A DNA stretch of 64,000 nucleotides from NCBI GenBank assembly GCA_900752215.1, contig CAADUO010000003.1, positions 5,109-69,108 of the forward strand, given 5' to 3'. This document shows positions 6,980-15,537 of this stretch, in pieces (position 1 is the first letter of the stretch; every line of letters starts with the position of its first letter). Below the pieces are notes generated by a model that worked only from the letters and a program-made list of their open reading frames with translations, was not told the origin of the DNA and made no database searches. This stretch comes from an uncultured Collinsella sp. GTDB taxonomy: Bacteria > Actinomycetota > Coriobacteriia > Coriobacteriales > Coriobacteriaceae. Position numbers and translations under genes: made by a program.

Positions 6980-9421
6980 CTACCCCAGCGAGCGGTTGAG
7001 GGAGCCGAGCTCGTCGTTGCCCATGGTGCGCCACATTTGGAAGATGCAACCGCGTGCCAGGAAAAAGAAGCCGTTGTCGACCAGTTGCACAGCGGCATCT
7101 GCCAGCTGATTCGTCACGGCGGACACTGGCGGCAGCTCGAGTCCAGCCTTGCGGATGGTCTCGACCGCCTCCTCGAACGTCGGAGGCTCGCTGACGCCCA
7201 TCTCATTCATAAGGCCCTGCATTTCTTCCAGCGCGCTACTGCCCGACTCCTCGCCGCGCGGCACCAGACGGTAACAAGCCAGCGCCAGGTCGAGCTGATC
7301 GCAATTCCAATAGGCAAACGCCAAGCGATAGAACAGGTAGCCGATTGCAGAACGATCGCTGGCAATACGTAGGCCGTGGCGCGCCACCTCGATAATCTCG
7401 TCAAAGCGCTCCAGACGCGCAAGCACGTTGATGAGCGCAAAGTGCGATTGCATGGACGAGCGTGCCAGATCGTAAAGATGGCGCACCTCGGGCAGTGCTC
7501 GTTCAAAGTCCTCTTGCTCGGCGTAAAAGCTGCAGATCTCGTGCTGGGCAAAGTACAGCGCATCGGGCGCACGAAGGATTCGCACAGAGCGGTCTTCTTC
7601 CAACACCGGTAGCACCATGCGTACCAGCTGGTTATCGCAAAACTGCGTTTGAACCGGACCTGTCGCCAAAAGCTCGGCGACGGCGCACTTAGCCTCCAAC
7701 TCCTCGACAAGACGGGAAAAGCCTTCAAAGGCACCTGTACGGTCGACTTTTGCCTGCTCGCGCAATTCAACAACGCGGGCCACGTATGGGTCGTCGTCCT
7801 CTTCCATGACCTCCAACTCGTCAGCCGTATCGGCAAGCAGCAGATCGCGCAGCGCCGGCGGCAGCGTGCGATGGTCATCACGCGGACGAGCATGAACCCC
7901 CGCAGGCTCAATCGTCTCCGGAGCGGTTGACTCATACGCCTCAAGCACACGCTTGCACGGCATATCGTCCATGTCCATGCTCTCAAGATCCTTGGCGACA
8001 GGCACGCAATCGGCCAGATAGGCCGCGCGCCCAAAGAAATACGTTGCGACAACGCGCTCGCCCTGCTCACTGTCGGGAGCAGCAATCTGCACATAACAGC
8101 GCGTGATGCAGGTGCCCGCGGCAAAACACGCTGCCGCAAGCGTGAGTGCCACGCGCGCATCGTGCTCCGCGGCCCAGATCGCGCGCGTGTCCTCGTCCAG
8201 CTCGCGCCAGGCGTCATCTTGAGCGTCGTATTCACGTTGCGGCATGGCATCAACGACAGAGCGTCCAAACCGAACGAGCATAATCCCCTCGGCAACGTTT
8301 GCCCGATAGGTATAGTCGAGCCGCGTGACCACGTTGAGCGCCTCAACGATTCGCGCAAAACGGGTGCGCACGTCCCACTCGCCGCCTGGCTGGCACGAAA
8401 CCGTTCCCGGCTTGGCCCACGGGTTATCGCTCGAGGCCGTATCGAGCAGTCGGGGAACATCGTTGGTCGTCTTGGCGATATGCCACGCATCAAAGAGCGC
8501 GCAGCCCTCAAGGCTCGGCGAGGATGCCGCAGGGGCCAATCCGGCCCCGATGCGCTCGAGGATGCCGGAGAGGCGGTTGAGACGGCACTCGATGGCAAGC
8601 AGCATGTCAATCTCGTCCTGGTCCAGCAGGCTACGATCAAAATTGAGATAGAACAACTTTGACCGGTCGATGCGCGCTAGGCTCATTTCTGACTTGGCGG
8701 CAATGGTGCGCAGACGGGGCAAGTCGACCTCGCTCATAAGGGCGGCGGCATAACGCTCGATACCGCTCGGATTCTCGGCATGGTCGACACGGTAGAGCAG
8801 CGTCTCGATAGCGTCAGGTAGCGGTGCCGTGTTAAAGCCCAAAAACACCTCGACCGGCTCGGGCAACTTTACGAGCTTTATTTTGTCGACAACGTTTTGC
8901 ATGTCCGCATCGAGACCGTCGACGCCCGCCGTGTTCGCAATAGCGCTTTCGGAGTTGGCAAATATCACGTAGCGCAAGAACATCGAGGCCATGAACTCAC
9001 CGTAAGGAAGGGCGCGGGTCGAATTCCATGTCTCGTGGTCGGACTGCTCGCGCATGGGGCCTTCGGGAGAGCCGGCAGTTTGCGCACACGCGCGCATTGC
9101 ACCGTTGGCTTTCCTTACCATAATCTCACCAATACTGGAATCCGACTCGTCAAGGACCAGTTCCATGTCGGGATCGTTGGGCAGCGGAGCCTCGCTGACG
9201 GGGCGGTCCACCTTGTACACCTCACCCGAAACGCTTACGTAGCCCAAAAGCGACACATGACTTTTGCCAACGAACTCGACGACATAACAAGATTCATGCT
9301 GATCCTCGCCAAAGAGTTTCCAGACCACGCCATATGAGCGTCCCGCAGGCTGCTCGGGCATCGCCGGAAAGCGCTTCTTGGGATCGAGAAACCTGAGCTT
9401 GTATGTCGGACGCTCTGCCAC
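6980..9421 (-). CDS. Large TPR-containing protein of unknown function
   Basis: An 813-residue, acidic, soluble protein that I do not recognise as a named family. The N-terminal half has no clear motif. The last 230 residues look like helical tetratricopeptide repeats (for example the stretches around AQHEICSFYAEQEDFERALPE and FYRLAFAYWNCDQLDLALACY, each with the alternating small and aromatic pattern). No signal peptide or membrane segment is visible, so it is probably a cytoplasmic scaffold. It starts at a GTG with a weak AGGGTG upstream, stands alone between tRNA genes, and its codon use matches the neighbours. Confidence 0.75.
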   Translation of the reverse strand: MAERPTYKLRFLDPKKRFPAMPEQPAGRSYGVVWKLFGEDQHESCYVVEFVGKSHVSLLGYVSVSGEVYKVDRPVSEAPLPNDPDMELVLDESDSSIGEIMVRKANGAMRACAQTAGSPEGPMREQSDHETWNSTRALPYGEFMASMFLRYVIFANSESAIANTAGVDGLDADMQNVVDKIKLVKLPEPVEVFLGFNTAPLPDAIETLLYRVDHAENPSGIERYAAALMSEVDLPRLRTIAAKSEMSLARIDRSKLFYLNFDRSLLDQDEIDMLLAIECRLNRLSGILERIGAGLAPAASSPSLEGCALFDAWHIAKTTNDVPRLLDTASSDNPWAKPGTVSCQPGGEWDVRTRFARIVEALNVVTRLDYTYRANVAEGIMLVRFGRSVVDAMPQREYDAQDDAWRELDEDTRAIWAAEHDARVALTLAAACFAAGTCITRCYVQIAAPDSEQGERVVATYFFGRAAYLADCVPVAKDLESMDMDDMPCKRVLEAYESTAPETIEPAGVHARPRDDHRTLPPALRDLLLADTADELEVMEEDDDPYVARVVELREQAKVDRTGAFEGFSRLVEELEAKCAVAELLATGPVQTQFCDNQLVRMVLPVLEEDRSVRILRAPDALYFAQHEICSFYAEQEDFERALPEVRHLYDLARSSMQSHFALINVLARLERFDEIIEVARHGLRIASDRSAIGYLFYRLAFAYWNCDQLDLALACYRLVPRGEESGSSALEEMQGLMNEMGVSEPPTFEEAVETIRKAGLELPPVSAVTNQLADAAVQLVDNGFFFLARGCIFQMWRTMGNDELGSLNRSLG

Positions 9422-9526
9422 GAAATATCACCCTGATCGGTCGCTTGAAGAAGGAGTGGTCGCGAATAAGTCGCGACATCTACTCGGAATCTTACACGAG
9501 TCGACAGGAAATCGTCCGCTTCACGC

Positions 9527-9796
9527 CCGCGCCTCGACCGAGGTTCGAATCCATGCAGTGCTTACGTAAAAGAAAAGCCCCCGTTGCCGGGAGCTTCAAT
9601 CTCAAATGGTGCGGCGTATAGGATTCCGCGCATCCGCTGCGCGGATCCGCACCGGCTTCGCCCGCCTGCCGGCGTGCTCGCCCGCTCGCTAAAAACGCTC
9701 CGCGTTTTCTTGGCGCTCGCGCCTCGACCGAGGTTCGAATCCATGCAGCGGCGACATAAAAGAAAAGCCCCCGTTGCCGGAGGCTTCAAGTTCAAT
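9527..9796. repeat. tRNA-Arg-associated palindromic repeat array, copy 1
   Basis: A composite element lies beside tRNA-Arg copy A. In + order it has four parts. First, CCTCGACCGAGG plus GTTCGAATCC and a terminator-like hairpin (9527-9606). Second, a 20-base copy of the tRNA-Arg 3' end (9607-9626). Third, a block of three hairpins (ATCCGCTGCGCGGAT; a CCGGC/GCCGG pair; AAAACGCTCCGCGTTTT) to 9715. Fourth, a second copy of the T-arm/terminator unit (9716-9796), which abuts the intact tRNA. Apparent short reading frames here only follow the repeat and are not genes. Confidence 0.8.
9757..9786 (-). terminator. Terminator of tRNA-Arg copy A
   Basis: AAGCCTCC GGCAAC GGGGGCTT on the minus strand is followed by TTCTTTT, 10 bases after the CCA end. 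Confidence 0.75.
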
Positions 9797-9873
9797 TGGT
9801 GCGGCGTATAGGATTCGAACCTATGACGTTCTGATTCGTAGTCAGACCCTCTATCCAGCTGAGGTAACGCCGC
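9797..9873 (-). tRNA. tRNA-Arg (ACG), copy A
   Basis: A 77-nt tRNA with acceptor stem GCGGCGT/ACGCCGC, anticodon arm TCTGA-CTACGAA-TCAGA (anticodon ACG, read as ICG), T-loop TTCGAAT and encoded CCA. It is identical in sequence to copies B and C as far as I can read. Confidence 0.95.
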
Positions 9874-9993
9874 GACTTGTTGATTATTATGCACATGGAC
9901 TGAATAATCGTCAAGCGTTTTTCAAAAAAAAGTTATTGAATTTGATTTTTACTCATTTTAATCACTTGATGCGATCTTCGACGCATCGCGATA

Positions 9994-10020
9994 TAAAAAA
10001 GCCCCCGTTTCCGGAGGCTT
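9994..10020 (-). terminator. Terminator of tRNA-Arg copy B
   Basis: AAGCCTCC GGAAAC GGGGGCTT on the minus strand is followed by a T run. Unlike copies A and C, no T-arm-like fragment follows it. Confidence 0.75.
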
Positions 10021-10030
10021 AAAACTCAAT

Positions 10031-10107
10031 TGGTGCGGCGTATAGGATTCGAACCTATGACGTTCTGATTCGTAGTCAGACCCTCTATCCAGCTGAGGTA
10101 ACGCCGC
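10031..10107 (-). tRNA. tRNA-Arg (ACG), copy B
   Basis: The same 77-nt sequence as copy A, with anticodon ACG and encoded CCA. An AT-rich spacer of about 120 bases separates it from copy A. It is the only copy of the three without the palindromic array beside it. Confidence 0.95.
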
Positions 10108-10187
10108 AACGCACGGATTATTATGCACGTGACCCCTCGATGGGTCAAGCGACAATTTGGAAAAATTTTACGGAGTGCTGATTAAGA

Positions 10188-10460
10188 CGCCCGCGCCTCG
10201 ACTGAGGTTCGAATCCATGCGGTGTTGCCATAAAAGAAAAGCCCCGTTGCCGGAGGCTTTAAGTTCGATTGGTGCGGCGTATAGGATTCCGCGCATCCGC
10301 TGCGCGGATCCGCACCGGCTTCGCCCGCTTGCCGGCGCGCTCGCCCGCGGGCTAAAAACGCTCCGCGTTTTCTTGACGCCCGCGCCTCGACCGAGGTTCG
10401 AATCCATGCGGTGGCGGCATAAAAGAAAAGCCCCCGTCGCCGGAGGCTTTCAATTTCAAT
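10188..10460. repeat. tRNA-Arg-associated palindromic repeat array, copy 2
   Basis: This is a near-identical copy of the array at 9527-9796, again ending at an intact tRNA-Arg (copy C). The parts are a T-arm/terminator unit (10188-10270), a 20-base tRNA 3'-end copy (about 10271-10290), the hairpin block (to about 10376) and a second T-arm/terminator unit. It differs from copy 1 by scattered substitutions in the hairpin block, so the two diverged after duplication. Confidence 0.8.
10421..10450 (-). terminator. Terminator of tRNA-Arg copy C
   Basis: AAGCCTCC GGCGAC GGGGGCTT on the minus strand is followed by TTCTTTT, directly after the tRNA. Confidence 0.75.
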
Positions 10461-10537
10461 TGGTGCGGCGTATAGGATTCGAACCTATGACGTTCTGATT
10501 CGTAGTCAGACCCTCTATCCAGCTGAGGTAACGCCGC
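10461..10537 (-). tRNA. tRNA-Arg (ACG), copy C
   Basis: Third copy of the 77-nt tRNA-Arg with anticodon ACG and encoded CCA. It is flanked on its 3' side by repeat array copy 2. Confidence 0.95.
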
Positions 10538-10614
10538 AGCGCAAGACATATAAAACCACTTTAGCTTATTGGAGTCAAGCACAATCTCAAACTTTTTTGT
10601 GGAACGCAGTTTTG

Positions 10615-10992
10615 TCATGCTGCTCCGCATATACCGCCGTTCCCCGTACGATCGATTGGCTTTTCGATCACGTCAAACTTAGCATCAAGTTCCCTCAGGA
10701 GCGATCTCACCCGCTGGGCACAATCATAATCGGCAAACGAGATGCTCAGCATGCGCGCGACCTGGTTGGAAGTCCCAACTCCATAGAAGTGCTCCAGCGC
10801 CACAAGCCCCTCGTGCGCCACAAACGTCTCGACCACATGCGGCGACTCCTCGTAGCACCATTGCGTCAACGGTCCCTCGCTCGTCTGTCGAACCACCAGG
10901 CCGCCCATGCCAGACGGCTCACACGTTACAAGCAGGTACTCCCCGCCCTCGTCGCTCTCAAACAAAACCACCCGATCATCAAACAGCTCCAT
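10615..10992 (-). CDS. Hypothetical protein, 125 aa
   Basis: A small soluble acidic protein that I do not recognise. It has no signal peptide, membrane segment or metal motif. The N-terminal half is beta-rich (RVVLFESDEGGEYLLVTCE), the C-terminal half helical (RVRSLLRELDAKFDVIEKP). The gene looks real: AAAGGGGA lies 7 bases before the ATG and codon use matches neighbours. It is monocistronic between the tRNA-Arg cluster and serS. Confidence 0.65.
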   Translation of the reverse strand: MELFDDRVVLFESDEGGEYLLVTCEPSGMGGLVVRQTSEGPLTQWCYEESPHVVETFVAHEGLVALEHFYGVGTSNQVARMLSISFADYDCAQRVRSLLRELDAKFDVIEKPIDRTGNGGICGAA

Positions 10993-11113
10993 CGCGTCCC
11001 CTTTCTCTCGCTCTTATTTAGCAAAAGCATAGCAGGTAGATGGCTGTATACAGAACAGTTGTTCGTGTGTTTTCTATTGAGCTGTCCGCACAGCATGGTA
11101 TGGACCTGCGCAC

Positions 11114-11143
11114 GAAATAGGGCGCCCCCGAAGGAGCGCCCTT
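11114..11143 (-). terminator. serS terminator
   Basis: AAGGGCGCTCCTTCGGGGGCGCCCT forms a GC-rich hairpin with a TTCG-like loop, followed by ATTT, about 25 bases past the serS stop. Confidence 0.75.
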
Positions 11144-11165
11144 GCATATCCCCTATGCAGCCAAG

Positions 11166-12449
11166 TTACGCGACCGGCTCGATCTTCTCGAGACCGCCCA
11201 TGTAAGGACGCAGAACCTCAGGAATCGTGATGGTGCCGTCGGCGTTCTGGTAGTTCTCCAGAATGGCGGCCATGGTGCGGCCGGCCGGCAGGCCGGAACC
11301 GTTGAGAGTGTGCAGGTAGCGCGAACCCTTGAAGTTCTCGGGGTCGCGATACTTGATGTTGGCGCGGCGAGCCTGGAAGTCACCGCAGTTGGAGCAGGAG
11401 CTGATCTCCTTGTAGGCGTTGTAGCTCGGCAGCCAGACCTCGACGTCGTAGGTCTGACGGGCAGAGAAGCCCAAGTCGCCGGTGCACAGGCTAATCACGC
11501 GATACGGAAGGCCCAGCTGCTGCAGCAGGTACTCGGCCTCGGCGGTCATGCTCTCGAGCTCCTCGTCGGACTCCTCCGGTTTAGCGAACTTGACCATCTC
11601 GACCTTGTCGAACTCGTGCTGACGGATGATGCCGCGGGTGTCGCGGCCGGCGGAACCGGCCTCCTCACGGAAGCAGGGGGTGAAGGCGGTGTAGCGGCGC
11701 GGCAGGGTGTCGGCATCGAGGACCTCGCCGGCGTGCAGGTTGGTGAGCACGACCTCGGCGGTGGGGATCAGGAAGTTGTCACCCGAGACGTGATAGGCGT
11801 CGTCCTCGAACTTGGGCAGCTGACCCGTGCCAAACATGGTCTGACGCTTGACGACGATGGGCGGCCACCACTCCTTAAAACCACGGCTGGTGTGCGTATC
11901 GAGGAAGAAGTTGATGAGGGCGCGCTCCAGGCGGGCGCCGGCGCCACCGAGAACGGTAAAGCGGCTGCCGGAGAGCTTGTTGCCACGCTCGAAGTCGAGG
12001 ATGTCCAGATCGGTGCCCAGATCCCAGTGCGGCTTAAAGTCGAAGTCGAACTCGCGCGGGGTGCCCCAGCGGCGACGCTCGATGTTCTCGTCCTCGTCCT
12101 TACCGTACGGGGTGGCATCGCACGGAATGTTGGGCAGGTGAGCCATGAAGCCGTACTGCTCCTGCTCGAGAGCGGTGCGGCGCTCGGCCAGACCGTCAAT
12201 CTTCTCGTTGACGGCGCGCACGGCCTCCTTGGCGGCCTCGGCCTCGTCCTTCTTGCCCTCCTTCATCAGGGCGCCGATCTTCTTGGACTCGGCATTGCGC
12301 GTAGCCTGGAGCTCCTCGACCTCGGTGATGACGGCACGGCGCTCGTCGTCGAGCTCAAAGAACTTCTCGCGATCCCAAGACGTCTGGCGGTTAGCCATGG
12401 CGACATCGATGGCATCGGGGTTCTCGCGAACAAACTTGATATCAAGCAT
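11166..12449 (-). CDS. serS: Seryl-tRNA synthetase
   Basis: Class II synthetase that charges tRNA-Ser. It has 427 residues, the normal length. The N-terminal coiled-coil arm that grips the tRNA long variable arm spans about residues 30-100 (charged helices around EEKFFELDDERRAVITEVEEL). Class II motif 2 is visible as PCFREEAGSAGRDTRGIIRQHEF and motif 3 as the C-terminal NGSGLPAGRTMAAILENYQ. The ATG at 12449 follows GGAGG by 6 bases; nine extra in-frame codons upstream include the Shine-Dalgarno and are excluded. No T-box leader is seen upstream. Confidence 0.97.
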   Translation of the reverse strand: MLDIKFVRENPDAIDVAMANRQTSWDREKFFELDDERRAVITEVEELQATRNAESKKIGALMKEGKKDEAEAAKEAVRAVNEKIDGLAERRTALEQEQYGFMAHLPNIPCDATPYGKDEDENIERRRWGTPREFDFDFKPHWDLGTDLDILDFERGNKLSGSRFTVLGGAGARLERALINFFLDTHTSRGFKEWWPPIVVKRQTMFGTGQLPKFEDDAYHVSGDNFLIPTAEVVLTNLHAGEVLDADTLPRRYTAFTPCFREEAGSAGRDTRGIIRQHEFDKVEMVKFAKPEESDEELESMTAEAEYLLQQLGLPYRVISLCTGDLGFSARQTYDVEVWLPSYNAYKEISSCSNCGDFQARRANIKYRDPENFKGSRYLHTLNGSGLPAGRTMAAILENYQNADGTITIPEVLRPYMGGLEKIEPVA

Positions 12450-12560
12450 TAGATCCTCCGGCGATATACATTCCATTTAGGTTGCAACCTTGTACATGTA
12501 TGGGCAAGTATATACTTATGAGCGTTTACGACCCAACTCAACTACGCAAGAAGGCACCCA

Positions 12561-12734
12561 ATGGACGCAGTTTTTTCCTTTTTGTTTGGCACCCGCACCG
12601 GTTTTGCCATCCTTTTCGCCGGCGGCATCCTGTTATTTGCGATTCTTGCCTTTGTAATGGAGAAGCGTACCCATAAGATGTACGTCGACCGCGGACCCAA
12701 GTCCGAGGATGAGGAAGACAGCTTCTGGGACTAA
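12561..12734 (+). CDS. Small single-span membrane protein, 57 aa
   Basis: A short gene: MDAVFSFLFGTRTGFAILF begins a single hydrophobic helix (about residues 10-37), followed by a charged, acidic cytoplasmic tail ending in DEEDSFWD. AAGAAGG lies 6 bases before the ATG and codon use is typical. Its form matches a small family (I believe DUF6724) found in Coriobacteriia. Function is unknown. The stop codon overlaps the first bases of a 159-bp foldback element. Confidence 0.7.
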   Translation: MDAVFSFLFGTRTGFAILFAGGILLFAILAFVMEKRTHKMYVDRGPKSEDEEDSFWD

Positions 12735-12892
12735 CCTGCCAAAAAGGGACAGGTTTATTTTGGTCGGTTTTATCTGGGCAAACGCAAGCGCCCCGCAACT
12801 GGAATTGAGCCAGTTGCGGGGCGCTTTTCGCACATACGACAAAACCGCAGGAAAAACCTGCCAAAATAAACCTGTCCCTAAATGGCAGGTTT
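12734..12892. repeat. 159-bp foldback element with nested terminator hairpin
   Basis: Arms 12734-12763 and 12861-12892 are near-perfect inverted repeats (core GGGACAGGTTTATTTTGG). Inside them lie CGGTTTTATC/GACAAAACCG. The centre is a perfect 15-bp stem GCGCCCCGCAACTGG/CCAGTTGCGGGGCGC followed by TTTT. The element fills exactly the space between two convergent stop codons, so it serves as the terminator for the upstream small gene and probably for proC as well. Confidence 0.8.
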
Positions 12893-13662
12893 TACTGGAG
12901 AGTTGCGTCGATTGCCTTGACCAGGGCACTGCGCATGCCGGCGTCCTCGAGCGCAACGACGCCCTTGATGGTGGCACCACCGGGCGAGCATACGGCATCC
13001 TTCATCGCCGCAGGATGCTGGCCAGTTGCAAGCTGCAGCTTTGCCGTACCCAGCACCATCTGGCTCACAATGCGATAGGCATCGGCACGCGGGATACCGT
13101 GCTTGACCGCTGCATCGCCCAGGGCCTCGATTGCCATGGCGACAAATGCCGGAGCGCAACCACCCACCGTGCCGCCCACAAACAGCAGGCTCGTATCGAG
13201 CTCGACCACCGCACCGAGCTTGCCAAGCAGATCAAGCACCACTGCGCTCTGCTCATCACTAAGCGTGGAAGCCTTCTCGCAGGCGATGACGCCCTCGCCC
13301 ACCGAAACCGGTATGTTGGGCACCGTCGAGATGTGCGCGACGCCCGGCAGGACCTGCTCCCACTTGGCACTGTCCCAAGTCCAGGCAACCGACAGAACGA
13401 CCTTGTCGGCAAGAATGTCCTTGAGCGGGGCGAATACCTTCTCGATCATGTACGGTTTGACCGCAGCGACCACGATATCGGATGCGGCGACAACCTCGGC
13501 GGCATCGTGACAGGCGACCATGCCGCGCGCCTCGCAGCGCTCAACCAGTGCGTCGTAGCGACCCGCGCAGGCGCACATGTCGCTCACAGCTACACCGGCA
13601 GCGATCCAGCCATCGGCCATAGCGCTCGCCATATTGCCAAAACCGACAAATCCAATCTTCAT
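12892..13662 (-). CDS. proC: Pyrroline-5-carboxylate reductase
   Basis: Last step of proline synthesis: NAD(P)H reduction of pyrroline-5-carboxylate in the cytoplasm. Length is 256 residues. The Rossmann fold begins FVGFGNMASAMADG, followed by AAVKPYMIEKV. The C-terminal dimerisation region carries the family signature around PGGATIKGVVALEDAGMR. AAGGA precedes the ATG by 9 bases. It converges with the small membrane-protein gene and shares the foldback element at its 3' end. Confidence 0.93.
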   Translation of the reverse strand: MKIGFVGFGNMASAMADGWIAAGVAVSDMCACAGRYDALVERCEARGMVACHDAAEVVAASDIVVAAVKPYMIEKVFAPLKDILADKVVLSVAWTWDSAKWEQVLPGVAHISTVPNIPVSVGEGVIACEKASTLSDEQSAVVLDLLGKLGAVVELDTSLLFVGGTVGGCAPAFVAMAIEALGDAAVKHGIPRADAYRIVSQMVLGTAKLQLATGQHPAAMKDAVCSPGGATIKGVVALEDAGMRSALVKAIDATLQ

Positions 13663-13735
13663 ATCTCATAGTCCTTCCAGACACATTCCTCAAAACGAAA
13701 GGTATTGTCCCACGCCATTGTTTCGTATTGCCGAC

Positions 13736-14206
13736 CTATTTGTGATACGGCTCGCCACGACTGATCTTGCAGGCGCGGTAGATTTGCTCCAGCAGCACCA
13801 CGCGCGCCAGGTTATGCGGCAAGGTAATGCGTCCAAAGCTGAGCATCTCGTCGGCGCGGGCGCGCACGTCATCGCTCACGCCGTCCGATCCGCCAATCAC
13901 AAAGGCGATGTCGCTGTTACCACGCAGCATAAGATCATCGAGCCGCGCCGAAAACTCCTCGCTCGAGCGCTCTTTGCCCTCAATGGCCAGCAGGATCACA
14001 TGCGCTCGAGACGGCAAGGCAGCAAGAATCGCCGCCCCCTCCTTGTCGCGCGCGGCATCCACGCCGCCCGCCTTAGCCGGGTCGATATCGGCCACCTCGC
14101 GGATATCAACCTTGGCATAGGCACCTAGGCGCTTGGCGTACTCAGCGCACGCGTCCTTCCAAAAGCGCTCCTTGAGCTTACCGACGCAAACGACGGTGTA
14201 TTTCAC
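13736..14206 (-). CDS. rlmH: 23S rRNA (pseudouridine-1915-N3)-methyltransferase RlmH
   Basis: SPOUT-fold methyltransferase acting on helix 69 of 23S rRNA in assembled ribosomes. At 156 residues it has the usual length. Family marks are LLAIEGKERSSEEF, FVIGGSDGVSDDV, RITLPHNLARVVLLEQIYRA and the invariant C-terminal YHK. It starts at a GTG; the AAGGAG Shine-Dalgarno overlaps the stop codon of the SPFH gene upstream, so the two are probably translated from one mRNA. Confidence 0.95.
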   Translation of the reverse strand: MKYTVVCVGKLKERFWKDACAEYAKRLGAYAKVDIREVADIDPAKAGGVDAARDKEGAAILAALPSRAHVILLAIEGKERSSEEFSARLDDLMLRGNSDIAFVIGGSDGVSDDVRARADEMLSFGRITLPHNLARVVLLEQIYRACKISRGEPYHK

Positions 14207-14212
14207 GCGCGT

Positions 14213-15151
14213 CTACTCCTTCGAATCGTTTTGAACTTTGCCGGCGGCCAGCATCTGCTCGAACATCGAGGCCGACTGCGAAAAGTCGCTCGGCAGCACG
14301 ACCGTCGAGGTTTTACCCGTGCGAGCGAACTCCGTCATCATCTCGGACCACTGCGTAAACATGAACAGTTGGTTGGCCTCGTCATTGCCGACACCCGTCT
14401 CCTGGATGATCTCGAGCGAATCTTTGATACCCAGCGCGATGGCCTTGCGCTGGTTGGCGATACCCTCGCCCGCCTTTTCCATAGCCTCAGCCTCGGCGGT
14501 CGCCTCGGTGACGCGCTTGATGCGGTCTGCCTCAGCGAGCTCCTGTGCCGCAGCGCGCTTGCGCTGGGCGGCGTTGATGTCGTTCATGGAGTTCTCAACC
14601 TCGGTCGGCAGTGCGATTTTGGTGATGAGCGTCGACACGAGGGTGAAGCCGTAGGCGGCCATCTGCTCGGAAACGGTAGCGTTGACATCCTTGGCGATGT
14701 CGTCCTTCTTGGCAAAGACCTCATCGAGTGTGTAGACGGGAATCGAAGAGCGCAGGGCGTCGGTGATGAAGTCACGCATCTGGTCGACGGGCTCCTGCAG
14801 CATATAGTAGCTCTTGTAGATGCCCGAATCTGCCGGGCCGGCGCCCATGTCATAGCTCACGTGGTACTGAGCAGAGACCTCAAGGCCGATGGTCACGTTG
14901 TCCTGGGTCTTAACGTCGATGCCAAAACCGTTTTTCATGGTTCGCAGACTCACCGTGGCGGCCTTGCGGTCGATCACGGGCACCTTCATGTGGAAGCCCG
15001 CGTTGACGATGCGGTTAAACTTGCCCAGACGCTCGATGATCACGGCATGCTGCTGTTCAACGACGTAGCAGGCGTTGGGAAGCAGCAGCAACAGAATGAT
15101 GATGGGAATCAAAAGGCTGGTAAGGGCAGCGATGATACCGGACAACAGCAT
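14213..15151 (-). CDS. SPFH/band 7 (stomatin-like) membrane protein
   Basis: An N-terminal membrane helix (about residues 2-26) is followed by a prohibitin-type SPFH domain (PNACYVVEQQHAVIIERLGKF) and a long charged coiled coil (AAQRKRAAAQELAEADRIKR, TEATAEAEAME). Such proteins form cage-like oligomers that organise membrane proteases or lipid domains. Its usual operon partner NfeD is absent here. The ATG at 15151 has AGAGGAGAG upstream; seven further in-frame codons are unlikely. rlmH follows at once. Confidence 0.88.
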   Translation of the reverse strand: MLLSGIIAALTSLLIPIIILLLLLPNACYVVEQQHAVIIERLGKFNRIVNAGFHMKVPVIDRKAATVSLRTMKNGFGIDVKTQDNVTIGLEVSAQYHVSYDMGAGPADSGIYKSYYMLQEPVDQMRDFITDALRSSIPVYTLDEVFAKKDDIAKDVNATVSEQMAAYGFTLVSTLITKIALPTEVENSMNDINAAQRKRAAAQELAEADRIKRVTEATAEAEAMEKAGEGIANQRKAIALGIKDSLEIIQETGVGNDEANQLFMFTQWSEMMTEFARTGKTSTVVLPSDFSQSASMFEQMLAAGKVQNDSKE

Positions 15152-15228
15152 GGTCTCTCCTCTGATAGGCACACGTTGGCATTAGGATACCCGCACGAAG
15201 CAGCTGTGTGACACCAACAAGAGGACCC

Positions 15229-15447
15229 GTGGTCAAAAAAGGCCAAATATGAGTACTGTTACCAGTTTAGTAACAGCGTATTTGGGTCAAAATCGCCTCG
15301 TTGAACCCGAGGTCTATCGAAATTACTTCATTTTGTCTCAAGGTTGAGCCAAATTAGCGTACATCTGTTGCGCAAAATGAGCAAAAATAGCTTCATGAAA
15401 TGTCTCTATTTTCATGTCAGTACTCATATTTGCCACTTTTTGACCAC
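15229..15447. repeat. 219-bp MITE-like element with 30-bp terminal inverted repeats
   Basis: Left end GTGGTCAAAAAAGGCCAAAT and right end (reverse complement) GTGGTCAAAAAGTGGCAAAT both continue into ATGAGTACTG, matching over about 30 bases with three differences. The interior is AT-rich relative to the neighbourhood, holds the hairpin CTGTTAC...GTAACAG and has no convincing reading frame. No clear target-site duplication flanks it. It lies between the SPFH gene and tRNA-Leu. Confidence 0.75.
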
Positions 15448-15502
15448 AGGGACATCTACCGCGCGAAATCGATATGTCAAATCTGCCAAAACGGCCCAAA
15501 AC

Positions 15503-15530
15503 AAAAAAGCCCCCATTGCTGGGAGCTTTT
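15503..15530 (-). terminator. Terminator of tRNA-Leu
   Basis: AAAAGCTCCCAGCAATGGGGGCTTTTTT on the minus strand, 8 bases beyond the CCA end. Confidence 0.8.
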
Positions 15531-15537
15531 CAATCAA

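Noticed and set aside
9584..10498. Short reading frames in both strands through the tRNA-Arg repeats
   Set aside because: They translate tRNA and repeat sequence (for example GAAYRI and RFESM strings repeated between copies) and have no ribosome-binding sites.
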